DNA of 64,000 bases from JAUIAI01 sp045106815. Lineage in GTDB: Bacteria; Pseudomonadota; Gammaproteobacteria; Burkholderiales; Burkholderiaceae_E. The DNA lies in assembly GCA_045106815.1 (NCBI GenBank), contig JBGCFG010000015.1:62001-126000 (forward strand). Reading direction: 5' to 3'. Positions within the stretch are counted from its first letter, which is position 1, and each line of letters opens with the position of its first letter. A program made the translations under genes and the position numbers. The notes beneath the pieces are model-generated. The model did no database searches. It was not told where the DNA came from and saw only the letters and a list, made by a program, of their open reading frames with translations. Shown piece by piece: positions 42,590 to 51,126 of this stretch.

Positions 42590-43852
42590 TTACCCCTTCC
42601 GCCGTCGGTATAAGCCGTCGAGATAAACAGCGACAACCAGCACGATGCCAACGACAACATTTTGTAGTGGCGCGTCTACCCCGAGCAACACCATGCCCGA
42701 CTGCAGCGACTGCATAACCAAAGCACCCAAAATAGCACCCGCGATCGTGCCGACGCCGCCGCTAAGCGATGTCCCACCAATCACGGCTGCAGCAATGACC
42801 AATAGTTCATCAAGCCCACCCATCGCATTCGTCGCAGCGTTTAGTCGAGCGCTAGAGATGGCCGCTGACACCGCACACAACACCCCCATGAGAATGAAGA
42901 TTCTTGTGGTCATCCATCGGGTATTGATGCCCGCCAATTGAGCCGCTTCTGGATTGCCACCCATCGCGAATATGTATCGACCAAATCGGGTTCGCGTGGC
43001 CAGGAAGGTCATCAGGATGCCAACCCCTACTGCGATTAGCACTGGGATAGCAATACCGTGCGAAATCAGAATTTCATCGATCGGCGTGTCAATGCCATTT
43101 TCCTTGGCATATCGCTTCACGATGCCACGCGGCCAGTAGTAAGCATTGGTAATCGCGACAGCCCCTAGCGAGACCGCGCTACCGGCTATGGCCAGCAGAC
43201 TATCAGCCCATACCGGACGCAGCGGAAAGTTGAATCGCTTGCGTTGACGCCGGCTATTGAGGATGAGCGCGACAATGGCCAAACACGCTGCAGCCCCGAC
43301 CGCCCAACTCCAAAACTCACCGATGGAGCCCGCCGGCCCTCCACCCATTAGACGGAAGGTCGGGTCCATGGGTGAAATCGTTTGGCCCGAGTTTACCCAC
43401 CATGCCAAACCGCGCCAAGCGAGTAACCCACCGAGCGTAACGATGAACGCAGGCACGCCCAGGTAAGCAATCACGAACCCATGCAGACCACCAACCAACG
43501 CGCCAATCGCAATACCGATGATCAGCGTCACCAGCCACAGCCATGGGTGTCCGAGACCCAATATCTCTGGCAGCAACTTGGTTTGCAATACACCCATCAC
43601 AACCGCGATAAACCCCAGTACCGAACCAACCGACAGATCGATATGACGAGTAACAATCACGAAAACCATACCGGTCGCCATGACCGCAATTGAGGCAGTT
43701 TGGACCGACAGGTTCCACAAATTTCTCGGGGTGATGAAGCGCTCGCCCGACAAGTAGTGAAAGCCGATCCAAATGAGCAAAAGCGCACCGATCATGCCAA
43801 GCATCCGAGTATCAATCTCGGTGGCACGAAACAATCGCTTCAACATTCTCAT
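42590..43852 (-). CDS. xylH: Xylose ABC transporter permease
   Basis: 420 residues with about ten to twelve membrane spans. It has the XylH/RbsC-type ATGMVFVIVTRHIDLSVGSV region and the late GGTSLSGGVGTIAGAILGALVM motif. A large cytoplasmic or periplasmic insertion (about 200-270) with RKRFNFP and AYYWPRGIVKRYAKENG is typical of XylH. It pairs with the binding protein XylF; the gap to xylF contains a weak hairpin. Confidence 0.92.
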   Translation of the reverse strand: MRMLKRLFRATEIDTRMLGMIGALLLIWIGFHYLSGERFITPRNLWNLSVQTASIAVMATGMVFVIVTRHIDLSVGSVLGFIAVVMGVLQTKLLPEILGLGHPWLWLVTLIIGIAIGALVGGLHGFVIAYLGVPAFIVTLGGLLAWRGLAWWVNSGQTISPMDPTFRLMGGGPAGSIGEFWSWAVGAAACLAIVALILNSRRQRKRFNFPLRPVWADSLLAIAGSAVSLGAVAITNAYYWPRGIVKRYAKENGIDTPIDEILISHGIAIPVLIAVGVGILMTFLATRTRFGRYIFAMGGNPEAAQLAGINTRWMTTRIFILMGVLCAVSAAISSARLNAATNAMGGLDELLVIAAAVIGGTSLSGGVGTIAGAILGALVMQSLQSGMVLLGVDAPLQNVVVGIVLVVAVYLDGLYRRRKG

Positions 43853-43889
43853 CTGTTGATCTCGCCGCTGGTTGCTCTTAGAGAAACGC

Positions 43890-43914
43890 CGCCGTCACAG
43901 AAACTCGGACGGCG
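43890..43914 (-). terminator. Short hairpin between xylF and xylH (probable attenuator)
   Basis: CGCCGTC (43890-43896) pairs with GACGGCG (43908-43914) across an 11-nt loop, lying in the 85-bp gap after the xylF stop. On the minus strand it is followed by GGCGTTTCTC, which has only a short T-run. This is weaker than the hairpin at 7269-7295 but is in the same position after a binding-protein gene. Confidence 0.45.
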
Positions 43915-43937
43915 CCAATTCTCATCAGGTAGATCAA

Positions 43938-44981
43938 TTACTGACAAGCAGTCAGCGAGCCGCCGTTAACGCCCGCACAAAGCTTGTTTTTTGCAATCCA
44001 ACCCGCTTCGACCACTGTACTCAAGTTCGTTTTTGTGACCGCCACTGGCGCGAGCAGTAACGCGTCCATGTCGACTTTCTTTGGACCATTAGAGAACTTA
44101 ATAGCTCCTGGGATTTCAGACATCGCTTTTCCATCGGCCAGCATCGAAGCGATATTGGCGGCATTTTTTCCGAGCGCGCGGGCATCTTTCCATACCGAGA
44201 CGGTTTGCGTTCCCAGCGCAACCCGATTAAGGGCAGCATGGTCGCCATCTTGTCCGGAGACTGGCACGCTGCCATCCATGCCCTGAGCGGCAAGCGCAGC
44301 CACGACACCACCTGCGGTCCCGTCATTGGATGCGACAACGGCATCTACTTTGTTGTCGTTCTTGGTCAAAATCTGTTCCATGTTGCGCTGTGCGTTCGCG
44401 GGTTTCCAGCCATCGGTATAGGCTTCACCGACGTTTTTGATTTTCCCGGCGCTCAATGCCTCCTTTAGCACTTCCATTTGACCGCTAAACAAAAAGTCAG
44501 CGTTCGGATCGGACGGAGACCCCTTAATGAACGCATAATTACCGCTCGGCATAGCCTCAAGTACTGCACGGGCCTGCATACGACCCACTTCAACATTGTC
44601 GAAAGTAATATAAAAAGCGCGCTTGTCCTCGATCAATCGATCGTAGCCGACGACTGGGATACCCTCAGCAGCGGCCTTCTCGATTGCCGGTCCGATAGCA
44701 TCCGAGTCTTGTGCAAGCACAATGAGAGCATTGGCGCCTTGCGCAATCAACGACTCAACATCGGTAAGCTGCTTGGATGCTGACGATTGAGCGTCGGCGG
44801 AAATATAGGTATCGCCGTTCGCTTCGATGGCCGCTTTCATGGCCGCCTCGTCTGTCTTCCACCGCTCTTCCTGAAAGTTGGACCACGAAACGCCAATGAC
44901 TTTATCTTTTGCCACAGCGGGGCCAGCCATCACAAAGCAGAAGCTTGCACCCGCTATCAAAGCAGGAAGTTTTGTATTCAT
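43938..44981 (-). CDS. xylF: D-xylose-binding periplasmic protein
   Basis: 347 residues. A signal peptide covers about 1-24 (FVMAGPAVAKDKVIG). The mature protein follows the XylF pattern: GVSWSNFQEERWKTDEAAM, SADAQSSASKQLTDVESL, VPVVGYDRLIED-type hinge residues and a late ASNDGTAGGVVAAL. It captures D-xylose and delivers it to XylH. It heads the operon; the divergent regulator gene starts 179 bp away. Confidence 0.95.
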   Translation of the reverse strand: MNTKLPALIAGASFCFVMAGPAVAKDKVIGVSWSNFQEERWKTDEAAMKAAIEANGDTYISADAQSSASKQLTDVESLIAQGANALIVLAQDSDAIGPAIEKAAAEGIPVVGYDRLIEDKRAFYITFDNVEVGRMQARAVLEAMPSGNYAFIKGSPSDPNADFLFSGQMEVLKEALSAGKIKNVGEAYTDGWKPANAQRNMEQILTKNDNKVDAVVASNDGTAGGVVAALAAQGMDGSVPVSGQDGDHAALNRVALGTQTVSVWKDARALGKNAANIASMLADGKAMSEIPGAIKFSNGPKKVDMDALLLAPVAVTKTNLSTVVEAGWIAKNKLCAGVNGGSLTACQ

Positions 44982-45089
44982 GAGTAAGTCTCCGATATTG
45001 GCTTAATAATGATGATCAAAAGTCGGTACCGATTCGTGATCCATACCGTTAGACGCTATTTTATTCGAGCCTTGAATTAAATGTCCAGC

Positions 45090-45107
45090 AATCTAAATTT
45101 CTAGATT
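45090..45107. promoter_or_regulatory. Candidate XylR operator in the xylF-xylR divergent region
   Basis: The arms AATCTA (45090-45095) and TAGATT (45102-45107) form an inverted repeat with a 6-nt spacer, inside the most AT-rich part of the 179-bp gap between xylF and the ROK regulator. Position and symmetry fit an operator. The repeat is short and the AT-rich setting raises the chance of coincidence. Confidence 0.4.
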
Positions 45108-45160
45108 AATCTTTCCTAAATTCAACCACTTAAAAACCCCTCGAACGCGTCAAACGCCCA

Positions 45161-46435
45161 ATGCAACCCAATCCTGCCACATCAGATGACCTTAGAAAGC
45201 GCAACCGGGCAACCGTTATCAGCGCAGTCCGTCGCCACGGCGAAATCTCGCGAACAGATTTGTCTCATGCAACCGGCTTGAGTGCCGCGACAGTTACCGC
45301 AATCACCGCTGGCCTCATCGAACAAGGCGTCTTGAACGTGCCAGACAAAACGCCGGGCGAGCGTCTAGGCAAAGGGCGCCCCGCAGTGCAACTGGCCGTT
45401 AACGCAAGCTTTGCAACCGTTTGCTCGGTAGTCTTGAAGTACGGTGAGGTGTCCGCGCAGTTGGTCGACTTTACCGGTAGACAACTACAAGAGATCGCAC
45501 TCCCCCTGAACACGATCACCACGAGCACAAAAGCGATTCGATCAGCGATGATTCGTTGCGTCAAGACTCTGCTCACCAAAACAAAAGGCGTGACCCAAAT
45601 TGCAAAGATTGTGGTTGGTGTTCAAGGCTCAACGGATGTTGATGCAACCACCCTGCTTTGGTCACCAGTTATCACCAAATGGCAGTTGCCGATTGCGCAG
45701 TGGCTAAGCGAAGAATTTGATACAACAACGACCGTCTTTAATGACGCCGCCATGATTGCGTATTCCCTCTACGTAGAGCAAGAAGGTGTCTATGGTCAGA
45801 ACTTCGTTGCGATCATGCTCTCCTCAGGTGTAGGCATGGGATTGTTTCGCAATGGTCAGTTGCTGGGTGGAACCGCCTCATCCGGCATGGAATTTGGCCA
45901 TATGACCTACCAGGCAGGTGGAGCGCTGTGTGGCTGCGGTCGCCGCGGTTGCATTGAAGCCTACGCCGGATATGCCGCAATTCTACGCAGCGCCAACAAG
46001 CAGTCGCCCGTCAGCCCCCTACCAGACTTCGTCGACACCGAAGACGTTCGAAGAACAATGAATGACGCCCTCGCCGGCAAAACAGCTGCAAAGAATGCGA
46101 TTAAGCAGGCTGGCTCGGCGTTGGGTGCCGGCCTTTGTAGCTTGTTTGCGTTGTTCGATACGTTTCCGGTCGCGATGGTCGGGCCTGGGACTCAGGCTTT
46201 TGACATCATGGAAGAGCCAATTCGCGCCGCGCTGCGGGAGAGCATTGCCGGCCTGAACGATCAAGAGGTCGTCATTAACTGCTATCCCGATGAAATGCCT
46301 CTCCTGCATCGCGGCTGCGCGTTTCGGGCTCTACATGACCTAGACATCACGACTGCAAATGACACCGCAGCCGTGTCAAAGCCTGCCCGCGCGGGCAAGA
46401 CAGTGCGTCAGAGTGCTAGAAGAAACGCGTCGTGA
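45161..46435 (+). CDS. xylR: ROK-family transcriptional regulator of xylose genes (XylR)
   Basis: 424 residues. The N-terminal winged HTH (ISRTDLSHATGLSAATVTAITAGL near 29-52) is followed by a ROK sugar-kinase-like domain with the zinc-type motif CGCGRRGCIEAYAG near 265-278. ROK repressors of this kind bind xylose and release DNA. It is divergent from xylF, the normal layout for autogenous and operon control. The C-terminal tail is Lys/Arg-rich. It ends inside the remnant P-loop kinase gene on the other strand. Confidence 0.9.
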   Translation: MQPNPATSDDLRKRNRATVISAVRRHGEISRTDLSHATGLSAATVTAITAGLIEQGVLNVPDKTPGERLGKGRPAVQLAVNASFATVCSVVLKYGEVSAQLVDFTGRQLQEIALPLNTITTSTKAIRSAMIRCVKTLLTKTKGVTQIAKIVVGVQGSTDVDATTLLWSPVITKWQLPIAQWLSEEFDTTTTVFNDAAMIAYSLYVEQEGVYGQNFVAIMLSSGVGMGLFRNGQLLGGTASSGMEFGHMTYQAGGALCGCGRRGCIEAYAGYAAILRSANKQSPVSPLPDFVDTEDVRRTMNDALAGKTAAKNAIKQAGSALGAGLCSLFALFDTFPVAMVGPGTQAFDIMEEPIRAALRESIAGLNDQEVVINCYPDEMPLLHRGCAFRALHDLDITTANDTAAVSKPARAGKTVRQSARRNAS

Positions 46436-46536
46436 TTGTTTTCAACTAGCAACCGGACACCCTCTGGCTGCAACGCGAGTCTGGCCGCAAATGTTGACTT
46501 CCCTGCCCCGACCGGTCCCTCGACTAAATGAATCAT
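46408..46536 (-). pseudogene. Remnant of a P-loop kinase gene
   Basis: A 42-codon minus-strand frame directly follows the GNAT gene. Its first 30 residues read as the start of a small ATP-binding kinase: MIHLVEGPVGAGKST with a complete Walker A, then FAARLALQ. The frame then drifts into VENNHDAFLLAL and stops at TCA/TGA 46408-46410, overlapping the end of xylR. Kinases of this type are normally 150 residues or more, so everything after the P-loop has been lost. No similar text continues elsewhere in the window. Confidence 0.65.
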
Positions 46537-46540
46537 CGCA

Positions 46541-47002
46541 TCAGCCCTCTAGTGAGTAGGCGTAACCGATGAACAACTCGCTCTCGTCAGGGTTTAGGGA
46601 GGAATACAAAGCGTTCGCGGGCACGTTGTCCGTTTCTGTTCCGAGCCAAACCTCGTGGCAGCCCGCCTCTCGTGCGATTTGGACGAGCCGCGCCATCATG
46701 GCCTTTCCGACCCCCTTGCGACGCTGGTCGGCGCAAACGTCAACTTCATCGACGTAGAGCCATTGCTCGTTTGCATAAGGCTTGATTTGAATGCGAGCTG
46801 ACGCCAAGCCCAATAGCTGCTTGTTGCTGCCGGTCGTTTCATAACAGACCAGCAATACGGTGTCCTGTCGCTTGAGATAGCTGACGAGCGACTCAGCGCT
46901 GTAGCTGACAAAATCGTTCACTTCATCCCAACTGGCTCCGTTGATATCGTCAGCCAGTTGACCTAAATCGTCATCTGCCGTGATGACCTCTAACGTCTTC
47001 AT
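46541..47002 (-). CDS. GNAT family N-acetyltransferase
   Basis: 153 residues from the ATG at 47002; longer frames run into the LysR gene. Motif A with the acetyl-CoA pyrophosphate loop is CADQRRKGVGKAMMARLV (Q-x-x-G-x-G/A type). The preceding strand WLYVDEVDV and the end ALYSSLNPDE fit the GNAT fold, including the terminal NPDESELF region common in aminoglycoside-like and small-molecule acetyltransferases. Substrate unknown. It is followed at 4 bp by the P-loop remnant, a formerly coupled pair. Confidence 0.8.
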   Translation of the reverse strand: MKTLEVITADDDLGQLADDINGASWDEVNDFVSYSAESLVSYLKRQDTVLLVCYETTGSNKQLLGLASARIQIKPYANEQWLYVDEVDVCADQRRKGVGKAMMARLVQIAREAGCHEVWLGTETDNVPANALYSSLNPDESELFIGYAYSLEG

Positions 47003-47016
47003 AGCATGCCCATCGA

Positions 47017-47925
47017 TTACTGCTCCCATACCGGTGGGGAACCAATCTTTTCCAGCAAAAAGTCGATAAAAACGCGCACCTTCGCCGTTAGCACATTCGA
47101 CTTCGGATAGACCAGCCAAATCGCCGATCCGTCGTCCACCTCATAGTTCGAAAGGATGCGAACAAGCGAACCCGCGTCTAGTTCTTGTTTAACACTCCAC
47201 ATTGAACTCATACAAATTCCAGCCCCGCCTTCGGCCGCGCGCCGCATGCTTAATCCGTCGTCGCATGTCACGCGCGCGCTGGCGTTTGGCGGTGGGAATG
47301 TGCAGGGGGTCGCACCATTTATCGAGGTCATTTTTCTGGGGGCAGCACTTGCAAAAACAATCAGTTGATGCTGAGCCAGGTCATCTGGTTCTTGAGGTTC
47401 TCCATGAACGGTCAGATACTCAGGCGACGCACACAGAATGCGGGTGTCATTTGCGACTTTTCTTCCAATCAAAGAACTGTCTTTCGCAGCGTAGTTCCGC
47501 AACGCCAAGTCAAAGCCCCCTTCGATCAGATTGATTTGAGTATCTGACAGCTTGAGATCAAGATCAATGCTCGGATAACGCGCCAGGAACTCCGGCAAGA
47601 TCGGCACAATATAGAGTTGCGCAAACGTGCTCGAAGCTGCAAATCTGAGGGTCCCTTTCACTTCAGCGCTGCGGTGTCCGAGCGCAGCCAGCGCGGCTTC
47701 CTCTTGCGCAAGAATCTCGCGGGCATAAGGGAGAAACTCTGCTCCTTCAAGTGATAGAGCCACTTTTCTGGTGGAGCGATGCAGTAAATCTGCGCCGACC
47801 TGCTTCTCAAGCTTTGCGAGGCGGGCACTTGCCACCGCCGGTGCGAGGTTCAGCAACCTGCCAGCAGCGCTGATGTTCAGCATTTCTGCGGCCATCACAA
47901 AGAGCTTTATGCCATCAGTATCCAC
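47017..47925 (-). CDS. LysR-family transcriptional regulator
   Basis: 302 residues. The N-terminal winged HTH (MLNISAAGRLLNLAPAVASARLAKLE) is followed by an effector-binding domain in the LysR arrangement (about 90-295). It is divergent from the CmcJ-like gene with 129 bp between them, so it probably controls the 48055-50641 operon and itself. The inducer is unknown. Confidence 0.88.
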   Translation of the reverse strand: MDTDGIKLFVMAAEMLNISAAGRLLNLAPAVASARLAKLEKQVGADLLHRSTRKVALSLEGAEFLPYAREILAQEEAALAALGHRSAEVKGTLRFAASSTFAQLYIVPILPEFLARYPSIDLDLKLSDTQINLIEGGFDLALRNYAAKDSSLIGRKVANDTRILCASPEYLTVHGEPQEPDDLAQHQLIVFASAAPRKMTSINGATPCTFPPPNASARVTCDDGLSMRRAAEGGAGICMSSMWSVKQELDAGSLVRILSNYEVDDGSAIWLVYPKSNVLTAKVRVFIDFLLEKIGSPPVWEQ

Positions 47926-48054
47926 AGACTGATTATATAGAAATTCCGAATACTGTTGTTTAGATTACCCCATTTAATCACGCACAACAATAAAATATAG
48001 TCTGCTGGTGTCAGCCAATGCCTCTCTGCCCGAGCGGCTCAACGAGCGATCCGC

Positions 48055-48837
48055 ATGACCACAAATGCCACCGTGAACTACCACCTCCGTACCGAGGCAA
48101 AGCAAGCGTTTCATTTCGATGTCGATGGGATCAACGGCAATCTTGTTTCTCCGGAACTTGTACCCACCGACATCCTTGTCAGGGATCTGCGCAAGGACGG
48201 ACTTTCCGTCGAGTTTGACCGTGACGGGATCGTATTCACCCATGCGCCCTCTCGGATCAAAGACTTCGATGACGGACCGGATTGGCAAGCTCGGTACGAA
48301 GCAGAGCTATGCGACTTGCTTACAGAGCAGGTTGGCGCAGAAGAGGTCATTGTCTTTGATCACACGGTGAGAATTGACGATCTCGATGCCACCCGCAAAC
48401 CTGCTCGTAATGTCCATACCGATTACAGTCGGGCCGGTGCTGAACAGCGGCTCATTGATATCGTCGGCGCCGACAGAGCACGTGACTTTCACAACAGTGG
48501 GTTTGGCTTCGTCAATGTCTGGCGCCCGATTGAGCATGTGATCACGACGTCTCCACTGGGCTTTATTCGCCCAGCCACAATAGAAGCTGACGACTGGATG
48601 ACAATTGATCTCATTTATCCCGACCGTCGGGGTGAAATACTCGGCGTGGCGGCAAACCCTGACCACGAATGGTTCTATCTTTCCAGGATGACGCCAGACG
48701 AAGTCGTGATCTTCAATATTTTCGATAACGAGAGACGTCCGTGCGTTGCGCACAGTGCCCTCGACACTGAGGTTGATTCTGACTGTCGCAGCCGTCGCAA
48801 GAGCATTGAGAGCCGAACACTGGTTCGATACATCTAG
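48055..48837 (+). CDS. CmcJ/AsaB-family oxidoreductase-like protein
   Basis: 260 residues of the CmcJ/NvfI/AsaB (gibberellin GA4 desaturase-like) group. Visible landmarks are VHTDYSRAGAEQRL, GFVNVWRPIEHVITTSPLGF, and late DNERRPCVAHSALD, the conserved His/Asp and Arg pattern of this group. Fungal members act in natural-product hydroxylation or desaturation; bacterial members are mostly uncharacterised. It starts an operon with an LLM flavoprotein and an SDR, and has LysR divergent. Confidence 0.8.
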   Translation: MTTNATVNYHLRTEAKQAFHFDVDGINGNLVSPELVPTDILVRDLRKDGLSVEFDRDGIVFTHAPSRIKDFDDGPDWQARYEAELCDLLTEQVGAEEVIVFDHTVRIDDLDATRKPARNVHTDYSRAGAEQRLIDIVGADRARDFHNSGFGFVNVWRPIEHVITTSPLGFIRPATIEADDWMTIDLIYPDRRGEILGVAANPDHEWFYLSRMTPDEVVIFNIFDNERRPCVAHSALDTEVDSDCRSRRKSIESRTLVRYI

Positions 48838-48848
48838 GCCGCCTTCTC

Positions 48849-49835
48849 ATGCTCAATACGATCGAAGAATCAGTGGCGTTTCGACCAATCAACCAGGCTT
48901 ACCAGTCGGTCTTCCGACCAGCCCGGCTGTCGCTTGGCCTGGTAGTCCCGATTGAGAGTTATCCGGTCAGTGACACGCCGACAATGCATCGTCATATTGA
49001 GCGTGTCCAACTGGCGGAAGCGCTCGGATTCTCGGCGGTTTGGCTTCGAGATGTTCCCTTCAAAGTCCCTTCATTCGGCGACGCTGGCCAAAATTTTGAT
49101 CCATTCGTTTATCTCGGTGCTCTGTCTGCCACAACGTCTCGTATCGGACTAGGTGTTGCCAGCATCATCCTACCGCTGAGACATCCTGCACACGTCGCAA
49201 AAGCAGCAGCGACTGCCGACGTCCTATCGAATGGCCGCTTACTTCTCGGGGTCGCTTCCGGCGACCGCCCGGAAGAGTACCCGGCCTTGGATATCTCATT
49301 TAGTGATCGTGGAAAACGGTTTCGAGATAGCTACGCTTACATACGGCAGGTCGGAGAAAATGCGCCCCGATTCGACAATCCGCTGGGGCAAGTCGCAGGC
49401 GGTATGGAAATGCTGCCACGGCCCGTCGGCGGAAGGCTGCCTTTATTGATTACTGGCGCTAGCCAGCAATCTGCCGAATGGGTTGCAAGCCACGGCGATG
49501 GGTGGATGACTTATCCGCGACCCGCACAGCTGCAATCCCAGATGATCGATCAATTCAATACCAAAGCGAAACAGGCGGGTGAGCCGCCAAAACCCGTTAT
49601 GGAGCCGCTCTACATTGACCTCGAAGACGATGCCAATGCCACAGCGCAGCCGATTCACCTGGGACTTCGACTCGGGGTTAATGCACTACGTCGTTACCTC
49701 ACATCCAGGCAAGCCATTGGTATTAACCACATCGCCCTAAACCTACGTTTCAACAGTAAGGACACCGAGCAAACACTTCGAACGATAGCGGCAGAAATCC
49801 TCCCCACATTCAACCAGGAAGACAAAGACAAATGA
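48849..49835 (+). CDS. LLM-class flavin-dependent oxidoreductase
   Basis: 328 residues of the luciferase-like monooxygenase TIM-barrel family (TIGR03571-like). Landmarks: LGLVVPIE near 37-44, FSAVWLRDVPF, ASIILPLRHPAHVAKAAATADVLSNGR split over the flavin site, GVASGDRPEEYPAL and HGDGWMTYPRP. Members use FMN or F420 to oxidise small organics. It is 11 bp after the CmcJ-like gene and overlaps the SDR start by 4 bp, so all three are one transcription unit. Confidence 0.87.
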   Translation: MLNTIEESVAFRPINQAYQSVFRPARLSLGLVVPIESYPVSDTPTMHRHIERVQLAEALGFSAVWLRDVPFKVPSFGDAGQNFDPFVYLGALSATTSRIGLGVASIILPLRHPAHVAKAAATADVLSNGRLLLGVASGDRPEEYPALDISFSDRGKRFRDSYAYIRQVGENAPRFDNPLGQVAGGMEMLPRPVGGRLPLLITGASQQSAEWVASHGDGWMTYPRPAQLQSQMIDQFNTKAKQAGEPPKPVMEPLYIDLEDDANATAQPIHLGLRLGVNALRRYLTSRQAIGINHIALNLRFNSKDTEQTLRTIAAEILPTFNQEDKDK

Positions 49836-50641
49836 CAAAGGTGATCTTACTAACCGGTGCGACTGACGGCATTGGGTTTGAAACGGCAAAGAAGCTGGCC
49901 GGCGAAGGGCACACGCTCTTGTTACACGGGCGGAGCAAAGAAAAACTGGCTAAGATGAAAAAAGAGCTTTCAGAAATCGCCGGTGTCGGTCTACTTGAGA
50001 CTTTTCAGGCTGACCTTTCCGTAATCCCAGAGGTCGAAACGCTTGCCTCGACTGTCGCTGAGAAGCACTCAACCCTCGATGTGCTGATCAACAATGCGGG
50101 GGTATTCAAGACAGCGAACCCTCAGACAGCAGACGGCTACGACATTCGATTTATCGTCAATACAGTTGCGCCCTTTCTTCTGACGAAGCGACTGCTTGCC
50201 ATCATGCCGCTGGCGGGTCGTGTCGTTAATCTGTCTTCAGCCGCGCAGGCGCCTGTTAGTTTTGACGCTCTAAATGGAAAACAGTCACTGTCTGACAGCG
50301 ATGCCTATGCACAAAGCAAGCTGGGCATCACCATGTGGTCATTTCATCTCAGCCAAACTCTCTGCTCTGAAGGGCCAGCCACTATCGCAGTGAATCCGGC
50401 ATCTTTCCTAGCCAGCAAGATGGTCAAGGAAGCGTATGGCTCTGATGGTAACGATCTCGGCATTGGCGCTGACATTCTTGCTCGTGCGGCGCTGAGCAGC
50501 GAATTTGAGAATGCATCTGGTCGCTACTACGACAATGATCGCCGACAGTTTGGGCAACCGCACCCCGACGCGCTTGATCGGTCGAAAAACGAGCGCCTGG
50601 TACGGGCGATTGAAGATCTAATCGCCATACTTAATCGCTGA
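49832..50641 (+). CDS. SDR-family oxidoreductase
   Basis: 269 residues. It has TGATDGIG near 8-15, LINNAGVF near 87-94, NLSSAA and YAQSK, the Tyr-x-x-x-Lys catalytic pair. The sequence resembles retinol-dehydrogenase-like or WWOX-type bacterial SDRs more than fatty-acid reductases. It ends the cmcJ-like/LLM/SDR operon, where reduction or oxidation of the pathway intermediate is likely. Confidence 0.85.
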   Translation: MTKVILLTGATDGIGFETAKKLAGEGHTLLLHGRSKEKLAKMKKELSEIAGVGLLETFQADLSVIPEVETLASTVAEKHSTLDVLINNAGVFKTANPQTADGYDIRFIVNTVAPFLLTKRLLAIMPLAGRVVNLSSAAQAPVSFDALNGKQSLSDSDAYAQSKLGITMWSFHLSQTLCSEGPATIAVNPASFLASKMVKEAYGSDGNDLGIGADILARAALSSEFENASGRYYDNDRRQFGQPHPDALDRSKNERLVRAIEDLIAILNR

Positions 50642-50747
50642 CTCGTTTATAGCTAGCTGTGAAGACGCCCGCACCCCGTGGTGCGACTTCCATAGTGGCC
50701 AAGAATGAACGAGTCAAAGACGAACTGTGGCTGTTGAGCGCATCGAT

Positions 50748-51044
50748 TCAGATCAGGCATTCCCCGTCGAAAAACGCCTTACGCCAGCGCATCACGAGCG
50801 TCTTTTTGAATAGTCCGGCTTTGGTAAACGGATCATCAGCGGCAAACTGCTCGGCGTCGGCACGGTCGTCCGTATCGACAAGAAGAATACTGCCCAGGCC
50901 GCCCGTACCGTCGTCCTCAATCAGGCCGCCGGCGGCGATTAGTCTGTGTTGGTTGGCTTTCAAGTAGGCGACATGTTCATCACGTGTTGCGACTCGGATA
51001 CTGAGTGCATCAGGTTTGTCGAAAGTAATGATTGCATAAGGCAT
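50748..51044 (-). CDS. YCII-related domain protein
   Basis: 98 residues with the ferredoxin-like YCII fold: MPYAIITFDKPDA, then THRDEHVAYL-like RDEHVAYLKANQHRL and a late AADDPFTKAGLF with the Asp-Pro-Phe motif. YciI proteins may be small dehydratases or dehalogenase-like enzymes; function is not settled. It lies 82 bp downstream of a medium-chain reductase on the same strand. Confidence 0.85.
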   Translation of the reverse strand: MPYAIITFDKPDALSIRVATRDEHVAYLKANQHRLIAAGGLIEDDGTGGLGSILLVDTDDRADAEQFAADDPFTKAGLFKKTLVMRWRKAFFDGECLI

Positions 51045-51126
51045 GATGTCAAAGTCCTCCTATTGACTAACTCGCTGGCTTGCAATGACAAAATTTGCGC
51101 GCCGTGGCTCAGGGCAATGCCACCGG

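Noticed and set aside
47974..48288. A 104-codon minus-strand open frame in front of LysR
   Set aside because: It overlaps the conserved CmcJ-like gene on the other strand and has no family resemblance.
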